This document shows, piece by piece, positions 45,779-53,799 of a stretch of DNA of 64,000 bases. The first letter of the stretch is position 1, and each line of letters begins with the position of its first letter. Source of the stretch: Halobacillus litoralis. Its GTDB lineage: Bacteria > Bacillota > Bacilli > Bacillales > Halobacillaceae. The translations under genes were made by a program, and so were the position numbers. The notes under the pieces were generated by a model. It ran no database searches and had not been told where the DNA came from. It was given only the letters and a program-made list of their open reading frames with translations. The DNA is taken from the NCBI RefSeq assembly GCF_009856445.1, contig NZ_WMFA01000001.1:992001-1056000 (forward strand), read 5' to 3'.

Positions 45779-46549
45779 ATGCCAAAAAAGAGTGCGACTA
45801 CTGGTTCCACGATCGGAAAAAGGATTGTGCTTAGTCTGCTGTTTTTCGCCCTTTTCACAGCGTTAAGTCTATGGTTCATTAACCGAGGTGTGACACCGGC
45901 TCTCGTAGAAATTGCTGAAACAAAAGCTCAACAGCTGGCTAGGGATGCCATTAATGAAGCAGTCAGTAAAACGATTGCAGAAGATCTACAATTTAATGAC
46001 CTTGTCAATATGGAGAAGGATAACCAAGGTAACATCGTTTATATGGGTTGGAACTCTGTCGTCGTTAACCGTGCACTGCGTGACACGACGATACGTGTTC
46101 AAAACTTTTTAAAGAGGATGGAGCTTGGCGAGCTTCCTATGGAGGATACTTCTCTGGAGCCAAATATTGACCCTGACCGTACACAGGAAGAGTTAGGGGA
46201 ACAGCCAGCGACACTCATTGAACTCCCTATTGGGGTAGCGACAAACAATAGTTTACTTGCAAACCTCGGGCCGAAGGTTCCTGTTCAACTTAGAGTAATT
46301 GGAGACGTTCAATCTGAAGTCGATATCAAGATGACTGAGTACGGAATTAACGCTGCACTGTTTGAATTGACGATTCATTTTGAAGTAAATGTCCGTATTG
46401 TTATTCCGTTTTCTACAGAAACAACGGTGGTAACCAATAACATTCCCATTGATCAAGCTACCATTCTTGGTAAAGTTCCTAATTTTTATGGTGGTATGGG
46501 AGGAGAGGGAGATCCATCATTTTCCTATCCGATGGACCCCTTGCAATAA
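45779..46549 (+). CDS. yunB: sporulation protein YunB
   Basis: A 256-residue protein with an N-terminal anchor (RIVLSLLFFALFTALSLWFI, about residues 17-36) and an extracytoplasmic domain: TPALVEIAETKAQQLARDAINEAVSK, then LIELPIGVATNNSLLANLGPKVPVQLRVIGDV. This corresponds to B. subtilis YunB, a mother-cell sporulation protein needed for efficient spore formation. GAGGAGGGTTGTTCT precedes ATG. Yun order (yunE, yunD, [yunC replaced by the remnant], yunB) is preserved. Confidence 0.93.
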   Translation: MPKKSATTGSTIGKRIVLSLLFFALFTALSLWFINRGVTPALVEIAETKAQQLARDAINEAVSKTIAEDLQFNDLVNMEKDNQGNIVYMGWNSVVVNRALRDTTIRVQNFLKRMELGELPMEDTSLEPNIDPDRTQEELGEQPATLIELPIGVATNNSLLANLGPKVPVQLRVIGDVQSEVDIKMTEYGINAALFELTIHFEVNVRIVIPFSTETTVVTNNIPIDQATILGKVPNFYGGMGGEGDPSFSYPMDPLQ

Positions 46550-46600
46550 ATGCTTGGAATTGTTAGAATTACTGAGAATTGAATATGCGTGACCTTATCA

Positions 46601-46785
46601 GATCGGTGAGGTAGAGGTGCAAACACCATCAGTAATCAATTGGAGCCAGACAAGCGACGATAATTGGTGGAAGGGGATGTTTGCCGAAGTGTCTTGTAGT
46701 TCGTCAAGCTATACGACGCTGGTGTATATCTGAACAAGAGATACACTGTCATGCATGCTTTTGGGTGCATGGGGCGCTACTGATC
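46601..46785 (+). ncRNA. lysine riboswitch (L box)
   Basis: Matches the L-box conserved run: GATCGGTGAGGTAGAGGTGC, AGTAATCAATTGGAGCCAG, AAGGGGATGTTTGCCGAAG, then CTGGTGTATAT and ACTGTCATGCATGC, and closing CTACTGATC that pairs with GATCGGT. Five-way junction layout is consistent. A terminator follows at 46819. It controls the NhaC-type gene. Lysine would turn the gene off. Confidence 0.93.
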
Positions 46786-46818
46786 GAAATGGAGGATAAT
46801 CAAATTGCCACTTACAAA

Positions 46819-46856
46819 GGCAATGGTAGGTTATTTTCTATCATTGTCTTTTTTTA
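46819..46856 (+). terminator. lysine riboswitch terminator
   Basis: GGCAATGGTAG and CTATCATTGTC pair with two wobbles around a short loop, followed by T7. Confidence 0.88.
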
Positions 46857-46922
46857 TTCCTCATTTTTATCCGCAGTAGCCTTCCAATCCCGTTACATCA
46901 AGATTTACGGAGGGGAACGATT

Positions 46923-48479
46923 ATGGAAGGAACCATCTATTCTTTAATTCCAGCAGTATTAATGTTAATCCTTGTCCTATTGACAAGGAAAGTCATCCTA
47001 TCTTTAGGAATTGGCATCATCGTAGGAGCATTCCTGATCACACAAATGGATATTGGCGGAGGATTGTCGTTAATCTGGTCAATTTTCGCAAACATCTTTG
47101 TCAGTGAAGGCGCACTGAATATGGGAAATATTTATTTGTTATCATTTCTATTCTTATTAGGAATTACGACCGCCTTCATGACAGCCTCTGGGGGAAGCAG
47201 GGCTTTTGGCCGCTGGGCTGTTGAGCGTATTCGTACGAGAAAAGGAGCGACACTCGTCCCTGCTGTGCTTGGCATCATCATTTTTATTGATGATTATTTC
47301 AATGCACTGGCCGTAGGACAAGTGGCGCGCCCTGTAACGGATCGATATAAAGTATCACGGGCTAAATTGGCTTATTATATTGATTCCACGTCAGCTCCGA
47401 TTACTGTCATATCACCGATTTCCAGTTGGGGAGCTTATATAATTGGAACAATTGGCAGTATTCTGGCTGCTAATGAAATTACGCAATACCAGGCTTTTGA
47501 AGCATTCGTCCTTATGATTCCTGCAAATTTATATGTGTTCGCAGCACTATTGCTCGTATTCCTGACGATTTACTTAAGATTGGATTTTGGTCCAATGAAA
47601 GTACACGAAAAGCGGGCCTTGGAAACGGGAGAATTGAACAATCCTGAAAAAGGGGATGTACCTGGTGATTTGAATGACGAATTCAAAGAGCATAACCATG
47701 GGAAGATCTCTCATCTAATCTGGCCGATTGTAGCACTCGTTGTCGGAACTGTGCTAACAATGATTATCACAGGAATGCGTAACACGGAAGGCAATGTGGA
47801 CCTTCTCTCTATCTTTGCCAACACAAATGTGAACATCTCCTTGTTCACAGGTGGAGTTGTTTCTGTTCTGGTTGCTCTTGTGCTGTATATCAGTCAACCA
47901 AAGCCTAAATCAGGAACCCCTTTAGTGTTTGGTCAAGGCATGAAAGCAATGTTACCAGCGATTTACATCTTGGTTTTCGCCTGGATGATCGGTGATATCA
48001 TCGGCCAGCTGCAAACCGGAGAATATTTAGCACAGCAGTTCACTCAAGCAGATATAAATCTTGCTTATCTGCCTTTGATTATTTTCTTACTGTCCGGTTT
48101 CATGGCATTATCTACAGGAACATCCTGGGGAACATTTGGCATTATGCTTCCAATTGCAGGGGAAATTGCAGCAGTATCCGATCCTACACTGATTCTTCCG
48201 GCACTGTCAGCAGTACTTGCGGGATCTGTGTTTGGTGACCACTGTTCACCGATATCCGATACGACGATTCTTTCCTCAACTGGGGCAGGATCGAACCACA
48301 TCGATCATGTACTCACACAGCTACCTTATGCCCTTATCGCTGCAGGAGCTGCTTCCATAGGTTATGTCATTTTAGGACTGTCCGGTGGAGTTTGGCTTCC
48401 GCTGTTGCTCACGCTAATTATAGTTACAGTTGCAGCTTTCATCATTCACAAATTTAATCATGGTCAACCAACGGAGTAA
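46923..48479 (+). CDS. lysW: NhaC-family transporter, predicted lysine transporter
   Basis: A 518-residue membrane protein with 11-12 helices of the NhaC antiporter family: ISFLFLLGITTAFMTASGGSRAFGRWAV-like segment, IDDYFNALAVGQVARPVTDRYKVSRAKLAYYIDSTSAPITVISPISSWG, and GSVFGDHCSPISDTTILSSTGAGSNHIDHV. Proteins of this type behind lysine riboswitches were predicted to import lysine (LysW). The riboswitch here supports that, but Na+/H+ antiport is also possible. ATG preceded by ACGGAGGGGAACG. Confidence 0.88.
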   Translation: MEGTIYSLIPAVLMLILVLLTRKVILSLGIGIIVGAFLITQMDIGGGLSLIWSIFANIFVSEGALNMGNIYLLSFLFLLGITTAFMTASGGSRAFGRWAVERIRTRKGATLVPAVLGIIIFIDDYFNALAVGQVARPVTDRYKVSRAKLAYYIDSTSAPITVISPISSWGAYIIGTIGSILAANEITQYQAFEAFVLMIPANLYVFAALLLVFLTIYLRLDFGPMKVHEKRALETGELNNPEKGDVPGDLNDEFKEHNHGKISHLIWPIVALVVGTVLTMIITGMRNTEGNVDLLSIFANTNVNISLFTGGVVSVLVALVLYISQPKPKSGTPLVFGQGMKAMLPAIYILVFAWMIGDIIGQLQTGEYLAQQFTQADINLAYLPLIIFLLSGFMALSTGTSWGTFGIMLPIAGEIAAVSDPTLILPALSAVLAGSVFGDHCSPISDTTILSSTGAGSNHIDHVLTQLPYALIAAGAASIGYVILGLSGGVWLPLLLTLIIVTVAAFIIHKFNHGQPTE

Positions 48480-48504
48480 TAATAAAAAAAGTTGTTTTAA
48501 TTGA

Positions 48505-48545
48505 AGAGCAGGGAACGGTCACCGTTTCTGCTCTCTTTTTATTTT
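48505..48545 (+). terminator. terminator of the lysW gene
   Basis: AGAGCAGGGAACGGT and ACCGTTTCTGCTCT form a long stem with small bulges, then a T run. Confidence 0.87.
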
Positions 48546-48702
48546 GAGCCGATTCACTTAACCAAAGTCTCAAAAAAGACATAGTGAATATGGCTGTCGC
48601 GCCTACCCGTTGTTTGAAGATGCCTCAAAGGAATAATATGGTAGTTCTTTTTGCTTAAGCCTTTTCACTCACCTTCCAATTTCTGAAAATTAAAAAATTA
48701 TT

Positions 48703-48731
48703 TTGACAAGCTGTGTGTTGCTCGTTATAAT
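48703..48731 (+). promoter_or_regulatory. consensus sigma-A promoter of the NSS transporter operon
   Basis: TTGACA, 17-bp spacer, TATAAT: both boxes exact. Ribosome site and ATG follow 75 bp downstream. The rest of the 327-bp gap 48480-48806 shows only the lysW terminator and no further clear feature. Confidence 0.9.
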
Positions 48732-48806
48732 TTAAAGCAGAATAATCAGAAAAATAAAAATTGAAAAACGTCTTTTAAAGATGTTTAACTCAGGGAGGTC
48801 TTTCGC

Positions 48807-50333
48807 ATGGAAAATCGTGCACAATGGGGAACACGAGCTGGTTTCATACTGGCAGCCGTCGGTTCAGCCATCGGTTTAGGTAACATCTGGCGTTTCCCGG
48901 CAGTAGCTTATGAAAATGGTGGTGGGGCATTTTTTATTCCTTATTTATTTGCTCTATTAACAGCGGGTATTCCGCTACTTGTTATGGAATTCACCATCGG
49001 CCATAAATTCAGAGGTTCAGCGCCACTTTCATTCTTCAGAATGAATCGTAAGACAGAATGGCTGGGCTGGTGGGCTGTACTTGTATCATTTGTTATTTCG
49101 ACATATTATGCTGTCATTATTGCCTGGGCAATTTCATACAGTATCTTCGCATTCAATCTTTCATGGGGCGATGACACAGAAGGCTTTTTGTTTAGTGATT
49201 ATTTGCAATTATCCGTAGATCCTGGTCAGACAGGAAGCCTTGTACCTGGTGTCCTTATTCCGCTTCTCATCGTTTGGTTGATTACACTAGGTGTCCTTTT
49301 CAAAGGAGTCAAGAAAGGGATTGAAGCAGCCAATAAAATCTTTATCCCAACATTGATTGTCCTTTTCATGATTATTGTTATCCGGGCGATTACTCTTCCG
49401 GGTGCGGCTGAAGGTCTGCAAACGTTCTTTGCTCCAGACTTTAGTGCTATTACCGATAGTTCTGTCTGGGTAGCCGCTTATGGGCAAATTTTCTTCAGTT
49501 TATCCATTGCCTTTGCCATTATGATTACGTACTCCAGCTACCTACCGAAGAAGTCGGACTTAACGAACAATGCTTTTATCGCTGGATTTGGTAACTCAAG
49601 TTTCGAACTACTTGCTGGTATCGGTGTTTTCGGGGCTTTAGGATTCATGGCTTCTCAAAGCGGTGTACCAGTGAATGAAGTAGTTAGTGGTGGAGTGGGG
49701 CTTGCGTTTGTCGTATTCCCACAAATCATAAATGAGTTTCCAGCATTGAATGGATTATTTGGTTTCTTATTCTTTGCATCGTTAGTTTTAGCCGGACTAT
49801 CGTCGTTAATTTCCATTTCAGAAACTTATGTAGCTGCCTTGAGTGAGAAATTTGGTATTTCAAGGAAAGCTGCTGTAGGGCTGGGTGGAGGACTTGCTGC
49901 CGTCATTTCCCTGCTTTTCGCAACGCAGGGTGGACTTTATCTCCTAGATGCGGCTGATTACTTCATTAACCAGTTCGGTGTAGCATTTGTCGGACTTGTA
50001 GAAGTCCTTGTCATAGCATGGTTCTTACGCAATCTTAATGATTTCCAGGCTCATGCTAACGGTATTTCTGATATCCATCTTGGAGGATGGTGGAAGATTT
50101 GTCTTGGTGTGATCACGCCGATCGTGCTTGGTTTTATGATGTTCGATCTATTTAAGACGAACCTTCTTAAACAATTTGATACAGCAACAGGGAACTATGA
50201 AGGGTATACAGATGGTTTCATTTTATTCGGGGGCTGGTTTGTAGCTGCGTTTGCCATTGTAGCCGGCTTCTTGATGACTTTGAAACGCTGGGATTCCAAA
50301 GCCGTTGAAGAAGTTAAGAAGGAGGTAAGCTAA
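48807..50333 (+). CDS. Na+-dependent NSS-family transporter, MetP-like
   Basis: A 508-residue sodium:neurotransmitter symporter with about 12 helices. Helix 1 has WGTRAGFILAAVGSAIGLGNIWRFPAVAYENGGGAFFIPYL, the sodium-site signature, followed by helix 6 AYGQIFFSLSIAFAIMITYSSYL. It is followed one base later by a 33-residue one-helix protein resembling MetS. In Corynebacterium the MetPS pair imports methionine and alanine. Substrate here is inferred. A consensus promoter and CAGGGAGGTC ribosome site suggest high expression. Confidence 0.9.
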   Translation: MENRAQWGTRAGFILAAVGSAIGLGNIWRFPAVAYENGGGAFFIPYLFALLTAGIPLLVMEFTIGHKFRGSAPLSFFRMNRKTEWLGWWAVLVSFVISTYYAVIIAWAISYSIFAFNLSWGDDTEGFLFSDYLQLSVDPGQTGSLVPGVLIPLLIVWLITLGVLFKGVKKGIEAANKIFIPTLIVLFMIIVIRAITLPGAAEGLQTFFAPDFSAITDSSVWVAAYGQIFFSLSIAFAIMITYSSYLPKKSDLTNNAFIAGFGNSSFELLAGIGVFGALGFMASQSGVPVNEVVSGGVGLAFVVFPQIINEFPALNGLFGFLFFASLVLAGLSSLISISETYVAALSEKFGISRKAAVGLGGGLAAVISLLFATQGGLYLLDAADYFINQFGVAFVGLVEVLVIAWFLRNLNDFQAHANGISDIHLGGWWKICLGVITPIVLGFMMFDLFKTNLLKQFDTATGNYEGYTDGFILFGGWFVAAFAIVAGFLMTLKRWDSKAVEEVKKEVS

Positions 50334-50334
50334 T

Positions 50335-50436
50335 ATGTCAGCTGGTGCAGTAACAATGATGGTTATCGGAATAGTCGTTATATGGGGTGGCCTGGCTGCC
50401 AGTATTACGAATGCCGTCAAAAAGTCAAAATCATAG
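50335..50436 (+). CDS. MetS-like NSS transporter small subunit
   Basis: A 33-residue single-helix protein: MSAGAVTMMVIGIVVIWGGL, then AASITNAVKKSKS. It begins one base after the NSS transporter stop and has AAGGAGGTAAGCTAAT as ribosome site at good distance, so it is coupled to it. The W-G-G motif and short charged C-terminus resemble the methionine/alanine import small subunit MetS. Too short for standard gene calling. Confidence 0.88.
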   Translation: MSAGAVTMMVIGIVVIWGGLAASITNAVKKSKS

Positions 50437-50437
50437 G

Positions 50438-50472
50438 AAAAGCGTCGCACAATAATGTGCGGCGCTTTTAAT
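50438..50472. terminator. bidirectional terminator between MetS-like and lytH genes
   Basis: AAAAGCGTCGCACA and TGTGCGGCGCTTTT form a near-perfect stem (G-T pair in the middle), with A and T runs on both sides. Confidence 0.9.
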
Positions 50473-51406
50473 TTTTTGTCATCCTTTCCCACTTCCTAAG
50501 GAATGGGTAAGGATCAAAGGACCATTCATTTTTTCCATTATCTTGATACATGCCGTAATGAAGGTGGGGAGGAAACTTTCCGGATGTACCTGGAGGTCCA
50601 TACCCAGAAGCCCCGACCGAACCAATCACATCACCAGGCTGTACGATGTCACCCACTTTTATATCTTCTGAGAAACTGTGTAAATGGGCGTAATAGTGGT
50701 AAATGTTATAAATATCCCGAATTCCAATCCGCCAGCCACCGAACTTGTTCCAGCCTTTCATTTCTACAACACCGTATGTTGTAGATTTAACAGGAACGCC
50801 ATAGTTAGCGAAAATGTCCGTGCCTTCATGGACCCGTCTTCCTCCAAAACCCCGGGCGTCTCCCCATGTACTTCTATAACTGTAATTCGCCTGAAGGGGG
50901 AGCGGAAAGTCGCGGTTGGTAAGGTTAACGGTTTCAAATTTCTTAAATACTCTCGCTGTGTTCATAATGGTTTGTACGGTAAGGTCTCTCTTGTAATAAT
51001 TCCACAAGGCAATTTTAATGTCATCCTTTGTCGTACCATAGGACTTCATGTATGTGCCTATTGAATATAAAACATCTTCATCATTTTCCAACTGAACCTT
51101 TTGATCGCCATTTCCATCTAATCCCCAACCGTCAGGGAAAAATGTTGAGGGCATTTCTCCAGCTGAACCGGTCCAAAACATCGGATCCGCTTCAATTGCA
51201 GTGACACGTCCATCTTTAGGGTCGTCGTGAACTTGTCTCTCATATTGATCGATAGCAGCCAGATACTCCCAGGGAATATCGGTGATGGCTGAGGTTTTCT
51301 TATATAATGCCATTCGCGCATCGCTCTCTTCATCTGCATGTATGAACCCGGCAGAGAAAAGTACGCACATACTAAGACATACGATCATTGAACCGATGTA
51401 TTTCAT
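50468..51406 (-). CDS. lytH: sporulation L-Ala-D-Glu endopeptidase LytH (YunA)
   Basis: A 312-residue secreted or membrane-bound M23 peptidase. Signal peptide at residues 1-23. N-terminal domain DIPWEYLAAIDQYERQVHD with DPMFWTGSAGEMPSTFFPDGWGLDGN is the YunA type; the C-terminal domain has zinc ligands in HEGTDIFANYG and PPHLHYG, and HYYAHL. B. subtilis LytH trims peptide side chains in the spore cortex. Here it is convergent with the NSS operon and near yutC, while lipA (yutB) usually between them is missing. Confidence 0.92.
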   Translation of the reverse strand: MKYIGSMIVCLSMCVLFSAGFIHADEESDARMALYKKTSAITDIPWEYLAAIDQYERQVHDDPKDGRVTAIEADPMFWTGSAGEMPSTFFPDGWGLDGNGDQKVQLENDEDVLYSIGTYMKSYGTTKDDIKIALWNYYKRDLTVQTIMNTARVFKKFETVNLTNRDFPLPLQANYSYRSTWGDARGFGGRRVHEGTDIFANYGVPVKSTTYGVVEMKGWNKFGGWRIGIRDIYNIYHYYAHLHSFSEDIKVGDIVQPGDVIGSVGASGYGPPGTSGKFPPHLHYGMYQDNGKNEWSFDPYPFLRKWERMTKN

Positions 51407-51484
51407 AAACTCACCTTCAATGTTTTGATATCTTTAGCATGAGGCAGGCATGCTTTTGTTATGAATGGAAAAATAGGGGTGAGG

Positions 51485-52114
51485 TCAGTTTTCCATTCCT
51501 GTTTCTTCTTCTGTATTCATATTGGGCCCAACATCCGGTTGATTAGGATTGGATTCATCGACTTTTCCTTGTGGTGACTTCTTCATTTTTTTAATAATAC
51601 TGTCGATGGTATCGTTATACCCTTGATCATACACAGTGGAATTACTTAAACTCTGGATATCTCCAAAGGAAGCGGGGTTGTCAGATACATACACATGGTA
51701 GAAGCTTGGGACTAAAGAATACGCTGTCTTCTGGACCATATCCGCAGCTAACTCTCGATCTATGTCATCTGTTTTTTTGTAGGCAACGAGAACCTCATTA
51801 TCCGTAACTACTGTAGCTACATCATCGAATTGATCATACCGTAGGATCATCCTGGAAATCATATCGGCCATTTCTTCACGGTTGACTTTGATTTCACGAT
51901 GCTCTTCCGTATCCTGATTTAATTGATCCTTGTTAAAGCGTACATAACCGACTTGCCCATCTTTCGGACTTTCGTTATATCCATCCATGGCATTGCCATT
52001 CAATGTGTCATCATCCATCATATTTTTCGCTTGTTCTTCCTTTGTTTCCTGACATCCGGCCACCATGAGTGTAACCAGAGCTAGAAGGGTGAATACTCTC
52101 CAGATTTGTTTCAA
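51485..52114 (-). CDS. yutC: YhcN/YlaJ-family sporulation lipoprotein YutC
   Basis: A 209-residue lipoprotein: signal peptide ending in VAGC (lipobox, about residue 21), then an acidic region and the YhcN/YlaJ domain (REEMADMISRMILRYDQFDDVATVVTDNEVLVAYKK, then DRELAADMVQKTAYSLVPSFYHVYVSDN). Such lipoproteins occur in the spore inner membrane or cortex of Bacillus. ATG at 52114 follows AAGGAGGAAC. It is separated from lytH by about 80 bp. Confidence 0.87.
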   Translation of the reverse strand: MKQIWRVFTLLALVTLMVAGCQETKEEQAKNMMDDDTLNGNAMDGYNESPKDGQVGYVRFNKDQLNQDTEEHREIKVNREEMADMISRMILRYDQFDDVATVVTDNEVLVAYKKTDDIDRELAADMVQKTAYSLVPSFYHVYVSDNPASFGDIQSLSNSTVYDQGYNDTIDSIIKKMKKSPQGKVDESNPNQPDVGPNMNTEEETGMEN

Positions 52115-52249
52115 TATAGTTCCTCCTTAATGATACTGTTTATTAATATTAGATTGAGCAGTTTTGCAGGAAACATACTTTTTGCATTTGTTGTATTTCC
52201 TAAGATGTGAAAAAATGTGATACACTGAATATGGATAGAGGTGATACAA

Positions 52250-52525
52250 ATGATTGAGCTGGCAGGGAAAACATATGATATCCTGGAGGACTATCAGGAA
52301 GGCTTTCAACAAGAAGAGGTGGAAAGTCGATTTAGTGATATCCTGAATAAATATGATTTTATCGTTGGAGATTGGGGTTATGGTCAATTACGTTTAAAAG
52401 GATTTTATGATGACCAAAATTCCAAAGCCACGTTTGATACCAAAATCAGTACGCTGGAAGATTATTTGTATGAATACTGCAATTTCGGATGTTCCTATTT
52501 TGTACTGAAAAGAATTCGTCAATAA
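52250..52525 (+). CDS. yutD: DUF1027 protein YutD
   Basis: A 91-residue cytoplasmic protein: MIELAGKTYDILEDYQEGFQ and FIVGDWGYGQLRLKGFYDD, then FGCSYFVLKRI. This is the YutD/DUF1027 family. The frame begins with GTG at 52241; the ATG at 52250 follows GAGGTGATACA and gives the usual family start. Function unknown; position near yutC matches B. subtilis. Confidence 0.88.
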   Translation: MIELAGKTYDILEDYQEGFQQEEVESRFSDILNKYDFIVGDWGYGQLRLKGFYDDQNSKATFDTKISTLEDYLYEYCNFGCSYFVLKRIRQ

Positions 52526-52527
52526 GA

Positions 52528-52563
52528 AACGGCGCGCAAATGATCGCACGCCGTTTTTTTACG
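52528..52563. terminator. bidirectional terminator after yutD
   Basis: AACGGCGCGC and GCACGCCGTT form a stem with one mismatch followed by T7; the opposing minus-strand gene ends 4 bp away. Confidence 0.85.
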
Positions 52564-52566
52564 TTT

Positions 52567-52854
52567 TTAATGAGTTTCTTCAGAGGGCTTTACATTTTCG
52601 CCTGGTTCATCATGCGTAGGGTGAGCACCGTCCTCTTGACGAGGGAGATCCTGGTGTAACCCCTTGTTTTCATAGTTAAAAGCGCTGTAATAACGCTGCT
52701 CTTCTGTCCATGGTGCACTTTTATCATTCGTAACAGGCTCATATTTGTTTCTAGGTGCTCCGTAAGGCCCTTCAGGAAGTTGTTCGGGAGTCAAGTAATT
52801 ACGCTGGGCTTCGACATTGGCAAAATCCGAATACTTACGTTTTTCTTTACCCAT
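52567..52854 (-). CDS. small conserved cytosolic protein
   Basis: A 95-residue hydrophilic protein: YSDFANVEAQRNYLTPEQLPEGPYGAPRNK, then SAPWTEEQRYYSAFNYENKGLHQDLPRQEDGAHPTHDEP. This conserved pattern recurs in Bacillaceae proteins annotated simply as cytosolic; I recall no function. It may be spore-associated. Its ribosome site GAAGGAGG is the 3' arm of a hairpin formed with sequence from the gene upstream (52861-52897). Confidence 0.75.
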   Translation of the reverse strand: MGKEKRKYSDFANVEAQRNYLTPEQLPEGPYGAPRNKYEPVTNDKSAPWTEEQRYYSAFNYENKGLHQDLPRQEDGAHPTHDEPGENVKPSEETH

Positions 52855-52860
52855 ATTAAA

Positions 52861-52902
52861 AACCTCCTTCCTGATTATTTTTTGTCGAAGGAGGTTTTTT
52901 TA
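52861..52902 (-). terminator. hairpin ending the DUF3055 transcript and covering the next ribosome site
   Basis: AACCTCCTTC and GAAGGAGGTT form a perfect 10-bp stem around a 17-nt loop. On the minus strand it reads hairpin then TTTTTAAT, so it works as terminator of the DUF3055 gene (52912-53178). Its distal arm includes the Shine-Dalgarno GAAGGAGG of the following gene. Confidence 0.7.
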
Positions 52903-52911
52903 TGCCCTTTC

Positions 52912-53178
52912 TCAAAGAAGATCAGGAAGGTAATTCCTTAATTCTTCTGCTTCCATTGCACTAAGTTGAAACATATGTTCCAGATGACCAATTTCGTTGA
53001 TATTTTCATGATCAAGTAAAGCTTGTCGATTTTTTGGTAAATTGATGACCATCGTTTGGTTTTGAAAATAATCAGCCTTCATGAGTGCAAGTTCAAAGCG
53101 GTGACTACCTGCTGTAAATGAAACAAATCGAGTGCTTGTATTTTGGGTGACGTCTTCAAGAAGCGGACGTTGTGCCAT
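52912..53178 (-). CDS. DUF3055-type small protein
   Basis: An 88-residue protein: TRFVSFTAGSHRFELALMKADYFQNQTMVINL, then IGHLEHMFQLSAMEAEELRNYLPDLL. This fits the DUF3055 (SAV0927) family pattern: RFVSF, RF.LA, EIGYLEHxFxL and a C-terminal EELRxFL. Function unknown. ACGGGAGATGATCACACC precedes the start. It sits upstream of the small cytosolic protein gene in the same direction. Confidence 0.8.
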   Translation of the reverse strand: MAQRPLLEDVTQNTSTRFVSFTAGSHRFELALMKADYFQNQTMVINLPKNRQALLDHENINEIGHLEHMFQLSAMEAEELRNYLPDLL

Positions 53179-53346
53179 GGTGTGATCATCTCCCGTTCGT
53201 TGTATTTTCTATTCCGCTGCGAAAAACTTTAGCATTAGTATGCCCGATTTCTAGGAAATAAGACAACTGAAAATCAGGAAACATGAGAATTCGTCTTTTA
53301 TGGTATCATGAATGGAAAAGGTCATTTTTTGTGGGAGGTTAACCAA

Positions 53347-53784
53347 ATGTATTTTGTGAATCGAGAGAAAATTGAAGAGATTTTATCATATATGGAAAAG
53401 ATACAAGAGGAAATGACAGAACACTCTTATGAACGTTTTTCAAACCAACTTCTCTTAGAGCGAATGACTCAATTGAACATCGAAGCCATCATTGATGTTG
53501 GGAACATGATGATTGATGGTTTTATCATGAGAGACCCGGGAAGTTATGAAGACGTAATCGATATCCTTACAGATGAAAAAGTACTGCCTGAGAGTGAGCA
53601 GGAAGCTTATAAGCAGTTTATCCAGCTTAGAAAAATGATTGTACAACAATATACGAACGTCGATCATGAAAAAATCGTTAACGTGTGGCAGGAACGAAAA
53701 CATTCATTACAAACCTTTCCAAGTCGCGTCCGTCGTTACTTGGATAATGAGCTTGGCCCTGTTTCTGCCTTTTCCAAAAGCTGA
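53347..53784 (+). CDS. yutE: HepT/DUF86-like protein YutE
   Basis: A 145-residue all-helical protein of the HEPN/DUF86 type: MYFVNREKIEEILSYMEKI, then ERMTQLNIEAIIDVGNMMIDGFIMRDPGSYEDVIDIL, and LRKMIVQQYTNVDHEKIVNVWQERKHSL. The R-x4-6-H/Y motif (LRKMIVQQY) is the place of the HepT catalytic motif. Many DUF86 proteins pair with MNT nucleotidyltransferase toxins; none is adjacent, so YutE is probably a housekeeping version. TGGGAGGTTAACCAA precedes ATG. Confidence 0.85.
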   Translation: MYFVNREKIEEILSYMEKIQEEMTEHSYERFSNQLLLERMTQLNIEAIIDVGNMMIDGFIMRDPGSYEDVIDILTDEKVLPESEQEAYKQFIQLRKMIVQQYTNVDHEKIVNVWQERKHSLQTFPSRVRRYLDNELGPVSAFSKS

Positions 53785-53799
53785 GGAGTGTGTGTAGGT

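Noticed and set aside
46681-46947. Open frame of 88 codons over the lysine riboswitch
   Set aside because: It lies across the aptamer and terminator, has no ribosome site and matches no family.
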